64,000 nt of DNA from Perlabentimonas sp041656735 (GTDB taxonomy: Bacteria; Bacteroidota; Bacteroidia; Bacteroidales; Tenuifilaceae), in NCBI GenBank assembly GCA_041656735.1, contig JBBACY010000004.1, positions 54,064 through 118,063 of the forward strand, given 5' to 3'. A model generated the notes under the pieces. It worked only from the letters and a program-made list of their open reading frames with translations, did not search any database and was not told where the DNA came from. The position numbers and the translations under genes are program-made. This document shows, one piece after another, positions 35,866-44,138 of the stretch (position 1 is its first letter; each line of letters starts with the position of its first letter).

Positions 35866-37147
35866 ATATATAAAGAACATATACTTTCTTTATATCCTAA
35901 TCTCATCGGGACTTGCAACTGAGTTTTACCGTAGCCAAATTGGTATTATAATCACTTTTCTTATAACTGTTGCAATATGGGTGTATTTTAAGTTACCTAT
36001 TTCTAGAAAGTATGGAGTAGCAATTTTAGTTTGGGCACTATATTCCATAGCAACCTTTTTTCTTTATCAAGTATTTACCCCATTCTTTATATTTCGGCAC
36101 GCAACATACATTACAGTTGCATACGTACTCGTAATGCTATATAAAGAAGACCTATTCTTTAAATATGAAAAGTACGTTACTACACTGGCCTTAATTAGCC
36201 TCTTCTTCTTTCTATGGCAACTTATATCAAACGAAAGCCTATTCAGCTTAGCTAAGCTAGTTGATGTTTCTGGCGAAATGAGTAGGAGTTCATACGAATT
36301 TCGAAATTTTATACTACATACTGTTGAAAAGAGTGCATACGATACAAGCTATGAAAGGAACTATGGTTTCGTGTTTGAACCTGGGAGTTACTCAGTTTTT
36401 TTAGCCATTGCTATTCTTTTTAATTTATTGCGCACACACCTCAACTTTAATCCCAAAAGTAATTATCAATTTTATATTCTTACACTAGCACTTATAACAA
36501 CCTTCTCAACAACTGGATATATTGCATTTGGGGTAATAGTAATTTACTCTATTTTTGTTGAGGTTAAAGGAATTAGTAAATATTTCTACCTAATTGCTTC
36601 ACTTCTACTTTCAGTTTACATCTTCTTCACAGTTGACTTTTTATACAATAAAATTCAGGAACTATATTATAGTGGCCAAGAGATTAACGAAGTAATTGAA
36701 CGGGCTGAGCAAACAGGTTCGTCATATTCGGGTGGGCGGTTTGGAGGTTTTATTATTGGTTGGGAGGATTTTAAACGCTTCCCTTTGCTAGGAAGAGGGG
36801 GCGTTACTGAACTTACTGCTGGACAGACATCTGGGGGCAGAGTAGGCATAATTAATGGATTAGCAAACATTATGTCTCAATTTGGTCTGTTTGGCATAAT
36901 TGTTTTTTTTACTACCCTGTATAATAGTTCTAAAAAAATTTCAAAGTTTTATCTTTCAAAAGCCAAGTATTCTTTCTTTATTATTATAGTAATAGGTGCA
37001 ACATCTTTTTCAATCCATAATCAGTATTTCATCTTTACGTTAATATTTTATACCCTATTTTATGAATACAGTAGCATCCACAACAAAAACCAGCAAAAGA
37101 GAATTGAGAGTAACATTTATTATTGGGGGGCTAGGAGCAGGAGGTAA
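35858..37147 (+). CDS. Wzy-like O-antigen/EPS polymerase
   Basis: This 429-residue protein has about 10-12 hydrophobic segments and a large periplasmic loop (about 120-180, with SSYEFRNFILHTVEKSAYDT and FVFEPGSYSVFLAI). A further loop, SGGRFGGFIIGWEDFKRFPL, is followed by GRGGVTEL. These features fit the Wzy_C/O-antigen ligase superfamily, where arginines in the loops bind the glycan. As the only such gene in the locus it is the likely polymerase. The next gene starts within its last 86 bases. Confidence 0.8.
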   Translation: MDKYIKNIYFLYILISSGLATEFYRSQIGIIITFLITVAIWVYFKLPISRKYGVAILVWALYSIATFFLYQVFTPFFIFRHATYITVAYVLVMLYKEDLFFKYEKYVTTLALISLFFFLWQLISNESLFSLAKLVDVSGEMSRSSYEFRNFILHTVEKSAYDTSYERNYGFVFEPGSYSVFLAIAILFNLLRTHLNFNPKSNYQFYILTLALITTFSTTGYIAFGVIVIYSIFVEVKGISKYFYLIASLLLSVYIFFTVDFLYNKIQELYYSGQEINEVIERAEQTGSSYSGGRFGGFIIGWEDFKRFPLLGRGGVTELTAGQTSGGRVGIINGLANIMSQFGLFGIIVFFTTLYNSSKKISKFYLSKAKYSFFIIIVIGATSFSIHNQYFIFTLIFYTLFYEYSSIHNKNQQKRIESNIYYWGARSRR

Positions 37148-38192
37148 AGAACGGCAGTTATTATATTTAATAAAATCTTTACCAACCTATTTTAAAATAA
37201 CCATCATAGTACTGAGCAGTGAGATATTCTATAAAGAAATTTATGAATTACCTATTGATCTAACTATTGTTGAGAAGACAAACAAATATAGACTTACTAC
37301 TATTTGCTTACTATACAGACAGCTAAGAAAGGCAAGAACACAAATAGTACATTCCTGGGACGATATTGGTACAATACTAATTATACCTTATATACTTTTA
37401 AATAAGATTAGCCTTATTACATCAATAAGATATGCAGGTAAACTTAAACGAAGTTTTAAGCAATCGCTAATAAAAACTATTTCTCATTGGGCATCTAATT
37501 GTATCGTAAGTAATTCACAAAAGGGGCTAGAGGTAGAACGGTTATTGAATAATAAAAAGGGAAAGGTTATTTATAATGGACTAGACTTAAAAAACTTTGA
37601 TTGTGAATCAAATAAGAAAGTGGATACACATTTAAAATACATCGATTATAAAATTAAAATTGTTATGGTAGGCCGTTTTTATGGTGCCAAGGATTATATA
37701 ACTTTTATAAGGGCGGCAAAACTCGTTACTCAAAGTTACAGTAACGTTGGCTTTATTTGCATTGGCGATGGCCCCAATAGAATAAATGCGGAAGCAGAAA
37801 CTCGTGACAATTTAAATACTAACATATTCTTTTTAGGAAATAGAAATGATATTCCTTCTCTTTTAAAGAAAATGGATATTGGTGTACTTTTAAACAACAC
37901 CAAAGGGCATGCCGAGGGGATATCCAATGCTATTATGGAATATATGGCAGCGGGATTGCCTGTAATTGCAACTGACGCAGGCGGTACTCCCGAATTGGTT
38001 CAAAATAATGTAACAGGCTTTTTAGTACCTGCATTTGATGAGAAAGAAGTTGTTCAAAAGATATTGTGGTTAATTAGAAATAGAGGAAAATCAGAACAAA
38101 TGGGACTAAATGGCCAAAAGGTAATTGAAACAAGATTTAGCATTAATAAGATGGCAGATGCATATATAAATCTTTATAATGGATTATGCTAG
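37062..38192 (+). CDS. GT4-type glycosyltransferase
   Basis: This 376-residue enzyme has the GT-B fold: VTFIIGGLGAGGKERQLLYL at 17-36, VHSWDDIGTI, SNSQKGLEVE, VIYNGLDLKNFD, IVMVGRFYGAKDY, FICIGDGPNR, FFLGNRNDIPSLL and a late EGISNAIMEYMAAGLPVIAT with the E-x7-E donor motif. The ATG at 37062 puts the first 86 bases inside the polymerase gene. A TTG at 37104 would start just before VTFIIGG. Either way, coupling with wzy is likely. The stop is followed by a CapA start remnant. Confidence 0.88.
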   Translation: MNTVASTTKTSKRELRVTFIIGGLGAGGKERQLLYLIKSLPTYFKITIIVLSSEIFYKEIYELPIDLTIVEKTNKYRLTTICLLYRQLRKARTQIVHSWDDIGTILIIPYILLNKISLITSIRYAGKLKRSFKQSLIKTISHWASNCIVSNSQKGLEVERLLNNKKGKVIYNGLDLKNFDCESNKKVDTHLKYIDYKIKIVMVGRFYGAKDYITFIRAAKLVTQSYSNVGFICIGDGPNRINAEAETRDNLNTNIFFLGNRNDIPSLLKKMDIGVLLNNTKGHAEGISNAIMEYMAAGLPVIATDAGGTPELVQNNVTGFLVPAFDEKEVVQKILWLIRNRGKSEQMGLNGQKVIETRFSINKMADAYINLYNGLC

Positions 38193-38296
38193 AACAATCA
38201 ATTATTCTCTTCAGCGACATAGCCTTCACAGGCCTTTTAAGCAAAGAGCCCCACACAAACTTCGAGAGGTTTAAGGATGGCAGCATTACATTTTGA
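38186..38296 (+). pseudogene. 5' remnant of a CapA-family gene
   Basis: An ATG at 38186, overlapping the previous stop, opens MLEQSIILFSDIAFTGLLSK, then EPHTNFERFKDGSITF and a stop. Compare AGDFIPPK and GGDFCITP of the intact CapA copies. The first strand (IILFSDIAFTG) fits a CapA start. After 36 codons it is cut off and the downstream sequence is that of a glycosyltransferase in another frame. This looks like a deletion joint. Confidence 0.5.
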
Positions 38297-39308
38297 TGCT
38301 AAAGTTGTTGGTTTTACATCTAATTTGAATCGTAAGATACGGGGTAACAAATGGATAAATGGTCTGCGCTTTCGATTGAACATTTTGAGAGGCGCCCTTC
38401 TGGTTCCAGCATCAAATAGTAAGCAAACAAATATTATTTTCTTATTATCTACCGAACCTTTAATATTCTTACTAGTTTGGATTATTGCCCGCTTCAAAGG
38501 CAATAAAATAATTAATGAACGAAATGAATTCCCTGAAACCATCAGGAAAGGTATTAGGTGGAGGGTTTGGATATACAAAACAACGGTATTATGGTGGCAA
38601 TATAGGTTATTGGATGGTTTATTGCTGATGACGGATGAATTAATCCATTTTTATAGTCCTCACACATCAAAAAAGTGCATCATTCAAAAACTTCCCATGA
38701 CAGTGGATTTTAATAGATTTAACATTAAGACTACTGAAAATGAAGAGGAATACATGTTTTATGCAGGAAGTTTAAGTGAAAAAAAAGATGGTGTCGAGAG
38801 GTTGATTAGGGCTTTTTCAAAAGTTTCACAGGAATACCCTAATCTTTCTTTAAAAATAGCAGGGTCAGGGAGTTCATTACGCATCGATGAACTAATACTA
38901 ATAATAAACAAACTAGGTATAGTAAAAAAAGTACAACTACTTGGCGAGGTTCAAAGAACTCAAATGCCTGATTTACTAGTAAATGCAAAAATATTAACCC
39001 TACCCAGGCCTGATAGTATTCAGGCAAGCGGAGGTTTCCCGACAAAGTTAGGAGAGTATTTAGCAACCGGTAAGCCGGTAATCGCAACACGTGTAGGCGA
39101 AATCCCTAACTACCTAACAAATAGGGAGGTATTTCTTATTTCACCTCAGTACATTGAACGTGAACTGGCTGAAAAAACATTTCAAATATTGGAGAACTAT
39201 GACAAGTCGCTTGAAATTGCAAAAACAGCCAAAGTCAAAGCATTTAAATATTTCAGTACTGAGGCAAATGCCGAAAAATTGAAAAAACTAATTTTAAAAA
39301 TATCTTAA
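38277..39308 (+). CDS. GT4-type glycosyltransferase, N-terminal part missing
   Basis: This 343-residue paralogue of the gene at 32481 shares KLPMTVDFNRFNI, FYAGSLSEKKDGVERLIRAF, KVQLLGEVQRTQMPDLLVNA and GGFPTKLGEYLATGKPVIAT. Compared with that gene it lacks about 60 N-terminal residues with the first Rossmann strand (the LAILGNNP region). It begins inside the first domain with MAALHFDAKVVGFTSNLNRK. The frame is open upstream only to 38193. With the CapA remnant in front, a deletion that removed most of a CapA gene and the GT start is the best explanation. The acceptor domain may be impaired. Confidence 0.78.
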   Translation: MAALHFDAKVVGFTSNLNRKIRGNKWINGLRFRLNILRGALLVPASNSKQTNIIFLLSTEPLIFLLVWIIARFKGNKIINERNEFPETIRKGIRWRVWIYKTTVLWWQYRLLDGLLLMTDELIHFYSPHTSKKCIIQKLPMTVDFNRFNIKTTENEEEYMFYAGSLSEKKDGVERLIRAFSKVSQEYPNLSLKIAGSGSSLRIDELILIINKLGIVKKVQLLGEVQRTQMPDLLVNAKILTLPRPDSIQASGGFPTKLGEYLATGKPVIATRVGEIPNYLTNREVFLISPQYIERELAEKTFQILENYDKSLEIAKTAKVKAFKYFSTEANAEKLKKLILKIS

Positions 39309-39317
39309 TCGGTACCA

Positions 39318-40427
39318 ATGATAAATTTACTTTTTGCTGGCGACTTTATCCCCCCAAAAACTTCTGATTCTATTTATTCGGATGAACTAAAGGAGGTTTT
39401 AAAAGATAAGGACTTCTCGATTGTTAATTTGGAAACACCATTAACAGAAAGTAAAATAGCGATACAAAAAACAGGGAATAATTTTAAAAGAAGCCCTACT
39501 GTTATTCACCACATTACCGATGGGTTTTTTGATGCTGTAGCTCTGTCTAACAATCACATTCGTGATTATGGCGATGAAGGTGTATTGGATACATTGAAGG
39601 TCTGTGAGGAAAACAGTATTTTAACAATTGGGGCCGGTAAAAACACCAGGGAAGCGGCAAAGCCACTAAGGATAAACATAAAGGGGAAAAAGATTAGCAT
39701 CCTTAATTACAGTGAGCGCGAATTTAATGTTGCCCGCGAAAATAGAGCTGGAGCCAACGCTTTCGATTTAATTGATGCATTTTATCAGATCAAAGCAGAA
39801 AATGAAGAAAATGATTTTGTAATTGTTGTTTATCATGGGGGATTGGAGTACATGAAATATCCAACTCCACAAATTGTAAAAAACTTCAAATTTTTAATCG
39901 ATCAGGGTGCAGATGCTGTTGTAGCGCATCACACCCATTTTTATAGCGGCATGATTGAGTACCAAGGGAAGCCTATCATTTTCAGTCTCGGTAATTTTTA
40001 TGCACAAACCTCATCAAAAAGCCCTGATCGGGCATTCTTTATTGGACTACTAGCTAAAATAAGCATTGATGAGAATCACACAATTTCTACTTCACTTATA
40101 CCTACGATTCAAAACATAAATACAGGAAAAGTTTCTATTCCCAGCCAAACTTATAAAGACGAAATTTTAAATGATATTACAAATATTTCAAATACTATAA
40201 AAATTGAAAAAGAACTTAAAAAAATATGGGATAACTATTACAATAAAGAAAAAAAACGATTAATTAACTTGCTTTTAAGTAACTCGAAAGTTGAATATAG
40301 AATTAGAAAGAGGTTTCCTTTTTTTAATACAATGAGTGCTTATAAAAAAGCAATCATATTAAATCTTTTCAGGTGTGATGCACATCGGTATAAAAGTATT
40401 GAAATACTTGAAAAACTAATGGATTAA
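39318..40427 (+). CDS. CapA-family metallophosphatase-like protein, second copy
   Basis: This 369-residue protein has AGDFIPPK at 7-14, VNLETPLTE, LSNNHIRDYGDEG near 78, ILTIGAGKN, VIVVYHGGLEYMKYPTPQ, DAVVAHHTHFYSGMIEYQGK and FSLGNFYA, the same ligand set as the first copy. It ends LFRCDAHRYKSIEILEKL, matching FRCEAHRDITIDVLQER of the other copy. This C-terminal FRC.AHR..I..L motif lies outside the metal fold. It is followed 11 bases later by an asparagine-synthase homologue and an ATP-grasp gene, so the order CapA - amide enzyme occurs twice in the locus. Confidence 0.85.
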   Translation: MINLLFAGDFIPPKTSDSIYSDELKEVLKDKDFSIVNLETPLTESKIAIQKTGNNFKRSPTVIHHITDGFFDAVALSNNHIRDYGDEGVLDTLKVCEENSILTIGAGKNTREAAKPLRINIKGKKISILNYSEREFNVARENRAGANAFDLIDAFYQIKAENEENDFVIVVYHGGLEYMKYPTPQIVKNFKFLIDQGADAVVAHHTHFYSGMIEYQGKPIIFSLGNFYAQTSSKSPDRAFFIGLLAKISIDENHTISTSLIPTIQNINTGKVSIPSQTYKDEILNDITNISNTIKIEKELKKIWDNYYNKEKKRLINLLLSNSKVEYRIRKRFPFFNTMSAYKKAIILNLFRCDAHRYKSIEILEKLMD

Positions 40428-40438
40428 ACAAAAAACTT

Positions 40439-42163
40439 ATGTGGATTTTATCAAACAATAAAAACAACACTTCAGCCGAGAAAAGCGGCTACGAAAATTT
40501 TTCAATGGTAACCCGTGCTGATGAAGGAGTTCCTTTAAAGCAATCTAAAAATTGGATAATATCTGGGCATGTTTTTACCAGAAAGAAAGTTGATGTAGAC
40601 TTTGAAAAATCCCAAGGTGTAGATTTGCTTGTGGCCTTATATCAAAAATATGGTACTGATTTTATTCATTATATTACAGGGCAGTTTATTATCATACACC
40701 TTGAATCTGATAAATTCACCATTTACTCAGATCATTTTGCCATTAAAAAGTTTTTTATCTGGCAAAAAAACGGCCATTTCATTATTAGCGATGATTTAAA
40801 CCAGATAATCCAACACATTCAACTCAGGCCTTCAAAAGAAGCCATGGCCAACTATGCCATTGATTATCATTTTACTGCAGGAACCACAGCTTTTGAAAAT
40901 TTAAAACACAATGAACCTGGCCAGATAATTGAATACAAAGCAGATAAATTACATTATAGCACCTACTGGCAACCTGAAGAACTTCTTAAACTCAAAAAAC
41001 GGCAAGTTCACATCGCAAGCATCTCAAAAGCGTTATCAAAATCGGTTTCCCAAGGGTTGAATAGTATAGATAAAAACAAGATTAGCTTATCGTTAACAGG
41101 CGGGGCTGATACCCGAAACCTTTTGGCTGTTTTTCTAAACAAAGGAATTAAACCGCACCTATATACATACGGAAATCCAAATTCTGATGATTGCGTCAAA
41201 GCCAGAGCTATTGCTGATGGCTTAGGCTTAAATCATAGCATTCACGATATACAGATGACTGCTGAGTTATTTGAAAAATATGCCAGAAAAATAATCAAAC
41301 AAGGCGGCGGGCTGGCTTCAATACATCGGGTGCATCGTATTGTTGCCGTTGAGCGTGAAAAACAGTTTGCTGATAATATGTTTCTAGGTACGTTAGGCGG
41401 GGAATTTATAAAAGGGGTAAGTGAAGATAACTACATTGTACCTCCAATTGTATATGAAAATTGGGACAATCAATCTTTCACAAAAGATCAGTTGATAGGA
41501 TATCTTCAGGGAAAATTTATAAAGCATAAAAATGTTGATTTGAATAGTTTACTCTCATTGGTAAAATCCCAATCCTATATGAACGGGAGTGTTACCAAAC
41601 GAAAACACGCTGCATTGAGTTACATCACTGCTCATCTGCACGATGCTCAGGATATAAATTTATACAGAAGTGCAATGCAAGATGTTTTTACACCATTTTT
41701 AGATATTGATTATCTTGAGCTGATTTTTTCATCGAAATACACATTTGACAATAAAGAAAGAATAGGAAATAAATATTTAAAAAAACTGAACAATCCGGTA
41801 TATGCGTCGAATTTTATTAAGGCAACTTATACGCCTTTACTCAAATTCCTATACTCTGGCGACCACAAGCCGTCAGAAGTACTCTTTAATAAATACTATG
41901 CCGCGGTACTAAAAATAGTTAGACAAAGAAAGAATAGAGGCAAATATAAACCCAACTTTCCACTGGGTAGGTGGATGGAAGAGTTTGTTGAAAAAAACCT
42001 ACCCCTTTGTTACAATCACAAGGAGCTTAAAGACACCTTTGATTTAGATGGCTTGATGGTGGAGTTTAAAAAAGGCAACCACAACCCCAGAGAAGCATAT
42101 TGGCTCAAGTTTACCAATCCAATTATGATGCGTTTTATTATTGAAGAATTTACATCGCAATGA
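40439..42163 (+). CDS. Asparagine-synthase-like protein without the N-terminal cysteine
   Basis: This 574-residue protein has an N-terminal class II amidotransferase-like half (about 1-180) and an ATP-pyrophosphatase half with the PP-loop SLSLTGGADTRNLL near 218. It has no Cys2: the protein starts MWILSNNK, so glutamine cannot be used. The PP-loop is TGGADT instead of SGGxDS. This pattern fits the beta-lactam-synthetase/AsnB-like group, which adenylates a carboxylate and couples it to a free amine or ammonia. It lies between CapA and an ATP-grasp gene and overlaps the latter by 4 bases. It may amidate a sugar acid or an amino-acid side chain. Confidence 0.78.
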   Translation: MWILSNNKNNTSAEKSGYENFSMVTRADEGVPLKQSKNWIISGHVFTRKKVDVDFEKSQGVDLLVALYQKYGTDFIHYITGQFIIIHLESDKFTIYSDHFAIKKFFIWQKNGHFIISDDLNQIIQHIQLRPSKEAMANYAIDYHFTAGTTAFENLKHNEPGQIIEYKADKLHYSTYWQPEELLKLKKRQVHIASISKALSKSVSQGLNSIDKNKISLSLTGGADTRNLLAVFLNKGIKPHLYTYGNPNSDDCVKARAIADGLGLNHSIHDIQMTAELFEKYARKIIKQGGGLASIHRVHRIVAVEREKQFADNMFLGTLGGEFIKGVSEDNYIVPPIVYENWDNQSFTKDQLIGYLQGKFIKHKNVDLNSLLSLVKSQSYMNGSVTKRKHAALSYITAHLHDAQDINLYRSAMQDVFTPFLDIDYLELIFSSKYTFDNKERIGNKYLKKLNNPVYASNFIKATYTPLLKFLYSGDHKPSEVLFNKYYAAVLKIVRQRKNRGKYKPNFPLGRWMEEFVEKNLPLCYNHKELKDTFDLDGLMVEFKKGNHNPREAYWLKFTNPIMMRFIIEEFTSQ

Positions 42164-43200
42164 AAATAACGATATTACGGAATGAAGACCCCTCATCTTC
42201 AAAGAAGTGGGAATTAACTTGTCTGAAGGCAAAAATTGATTTTAATGTTATTGATTTGACATCGGCTGATTGGTATAAACAGATTTGTAAAACTGAATCC
42301 GATATTTTCTTGCTCAAACCCCCAGGTGAGACCTTTAAATTCAAGCACTTATATGATGAGCGTTTATATGTGATTTGTGAGGTAATGAATAAATTTACAT
42401 TTCCCACTTACAAAGAAGTTTTAATTTATGAAAATAAGATAATGCTCTCTGCCTTTTTAAAAGGAGCACAAATACCCATGCCTGAAACCTGGGTCTTTTA
42501 TAATAAGACTAACGCAATTGAATTTGCACAGTCTGCTAATTTACCAATTGTTGGCAAAACAGGCATTGGTGCATCAGGTACAGGAGTGAAGATTATTAGG
42601 ACAAGAAAGGAATTACAAAACTATATTAAAACAGCTTTTAGTAAGGGTATTAAAAGAAGATTAGGCCCAAACAGGAATACAGGAAACTTGAAAAGTTGGT
42701 CAAAGAAAGCTTTTGCAAGCCCAAAATTTCTTTTTAATAAAATTAAAAAATACTGGGAAATATATAGGGATGCTCAAAAAGGGTTTGTATTGTTTCAGGA
42801 ATATACCCCACATGAATTTGAGTGGAGAGTTGTAAAAATTGGAGAATCATGGTTTGGTCATCAAAAAGTCAAAGATGGTGAAAAAGCAAGCGGCACAAAG
42901 GGCATTAATTATATTGCACCGCCACTCGACTTATTAAACTTTTGCCGAAATATTTGTGAAGAGCACGAATTTACATCAATGGCACTGGATATATTTGAAC
43001 ATCCCTCCAAAGGTTATGTGGTTAATGAATTACAAACAATATTTGGCCATGTTCAAGATCATATTTTAGAGGTAGATAGTGAAATGGGGCGATATGTTTA
43101 CAATAATGGGTGGCATTTTGAGAAAGGCGATTTTAATACAAACGAATCGTATGATTTGCGCTTAGAAACAGCCATTAATTTATATAAAAACCAGCATTAG
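42160..43200 (+). CDS. ATP-grasp ligase, second of three
   Basis: This 346-residue paralogue of the gene at 34831 has the same plan: short N-terminal domain MKITILRNEDPSSSKKWELT, the segment TYKEVLIYENKIMLSAFLKG, LPIVGKTGIGASGTGVKII, a basic insert at about 165-205, FVLFQEYTPHEFEWRVVKI and MALDIFEHPSKGYVVNELQ with the metal ligands. The stop codon shares one base with the GTG start of the next gene. It overlaps the asparagine-synthase-like gene by 4 bases, so the two enzymes probably serve one pathway of amide bond formation. Confidence 0.82.
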   Translation: MKITILRNEDPSSSKKWELTCLKAKIDFNVIDLTSADWYKQICKTESDIFLLKPPGETFKFKHLYDERLYVICEVMNKFTFPTYKEVLIYENKIMLSAFLKGAQIPMPETWVFYNKTNAIEFAQSANLPIVGKTGIGASGTGVKIIRTRKELQNYIKTAFSKGIKRRLGPNRNTGNLKSWSKKAFASPKFLFNKIKKYWEIYRDAQKGFVLFQEYTPHEFEWRVVKIGESWFGHQKVKDGEKASGTKGINYIAPPLDLLNFCRNICEEHEFTSMALDIFEHPSKGYVVNELQTIFGHVQDHILEVDSEMGRYVYNNGWHFEKGDFNTNESYDLRLETAINLYKNQH

Positions 43201-44138
43201 TGAAAGTTCTTTTCGTTGCAAGTGGCAATAAGAATGATAAGCCGGGAGCAGTAGTTCTTAACCAAGCATTATCGATACAAAATGAAGGAGTGTCCGTTGA
43301 TTTTTTCCTTATCAAAAGGACTGGATTAATTGGCTACCTTAGGAACATTACTCCACTTTCAAGATATATTAGATTAACTAAGCCTCAAATAATACACGCC
43401 CATTACTCCCTTTCGGCAATAGTAGCATCGTTTGCAGCCCTTCTGTCAAAACGCAAACCTCTTGTTGTTTCATTTATGGGTAGCGATGCTCATCTAAAAG
43501 GTTTTTACAGAATTGTTGTTAAAGTTTTTTATCGTACGCTTTGGAGTAAAGCCATTGTTAAAAGTGAGGAAATGAGGGATAAATTATCGTTAAACAATGC
43601 AATTGTCATCCCCAATGGCGTCGATTTAAAAAGCATAAATAGCATTGGGAAAGAAATAGATAAGTATTCCAACCCAGATAGCAAAAGAATACTTTTCGCT
43701 GCAGATCCTGCGCGGGAATCAAAAAATTGGCAACTAGCAACTGCTGCTTCAGAAATATTAGGTGTTGATATAAACGTTGTTTATAACGTTCCACACGAAA
43801 AAATAATTCAAGAAATCCTTGCTTCTCAGATAGTTTTACTGACTTCTAAATGGGAAGGTTCTCCTAATGTTGTAAAGGAAGCTATGGCTTGTAACTGCCC
43901 TATTGTGGCAACTGATGTGGGCGATGTACGCTGGCTCTTTGCTGATGAACCCGGACATTTTATAACAAGTTTCGAACCCGAAGATGTTGCAGAAAAGATT
44001 AAACTTGCCTTGCAGTTTTCCAAAGAAAAAGGGAGAACAAACGGAAGGCAACGCATTATTAAACTTGGGCTAGACTCAGAAACCATTGCAAAACAAATTA
44101 TCGAGATTTATAAATCTGTTGTGAAGGATGAGCAGTAA
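43200..44138 (+). CDS. GT4-type glycosyltransferase
   Basis: This short enzyme of 312 residues starts at a GTG overlapping the previous stop. It has FVASGNKNDKPGAVVLNQAL, IIHAHYSLSAIVAS, VVSFMGSDAHLKGFYR, VIPNGVDLKSIN, RILFAADPARESKNW and a late SKWEGSPNVVKEAMACNCPI-type E-x7-E donor site followed by VATDVGDVRWLF. It is shorter than the usual 350-400 residues but has both domains. It overlaps the following ATP-grasp gene by 11 bases. Confidence 0.87.
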   Translation: MKVLFVASGNKNDKPGAVVLNQALSIQNEGVSVDFFLIKRTGLIGYLRNITPLSRYIRLTKPQIIHAHYSLSAIVASFAALLSKRKPLVVSFMGSDAHLKGFYRIVVKVFYRTLWSKAIVKSEEMRDKLSLNNAIVIPNGVDLKSINSIGKEIDKYSNPDSKRILFAADPARESKNWQLATAASEILGVDINVVYNVPHEKIIQEILASQIVLLTSKWEGSPNVVKEAMACNCPIVATDVGDVRWLFADEPGHFITSFEPEDVAEKIKLALQFSKEKGRTNGRQRIIKLGLDSETIAKQIIEIYKSVVKDEQ

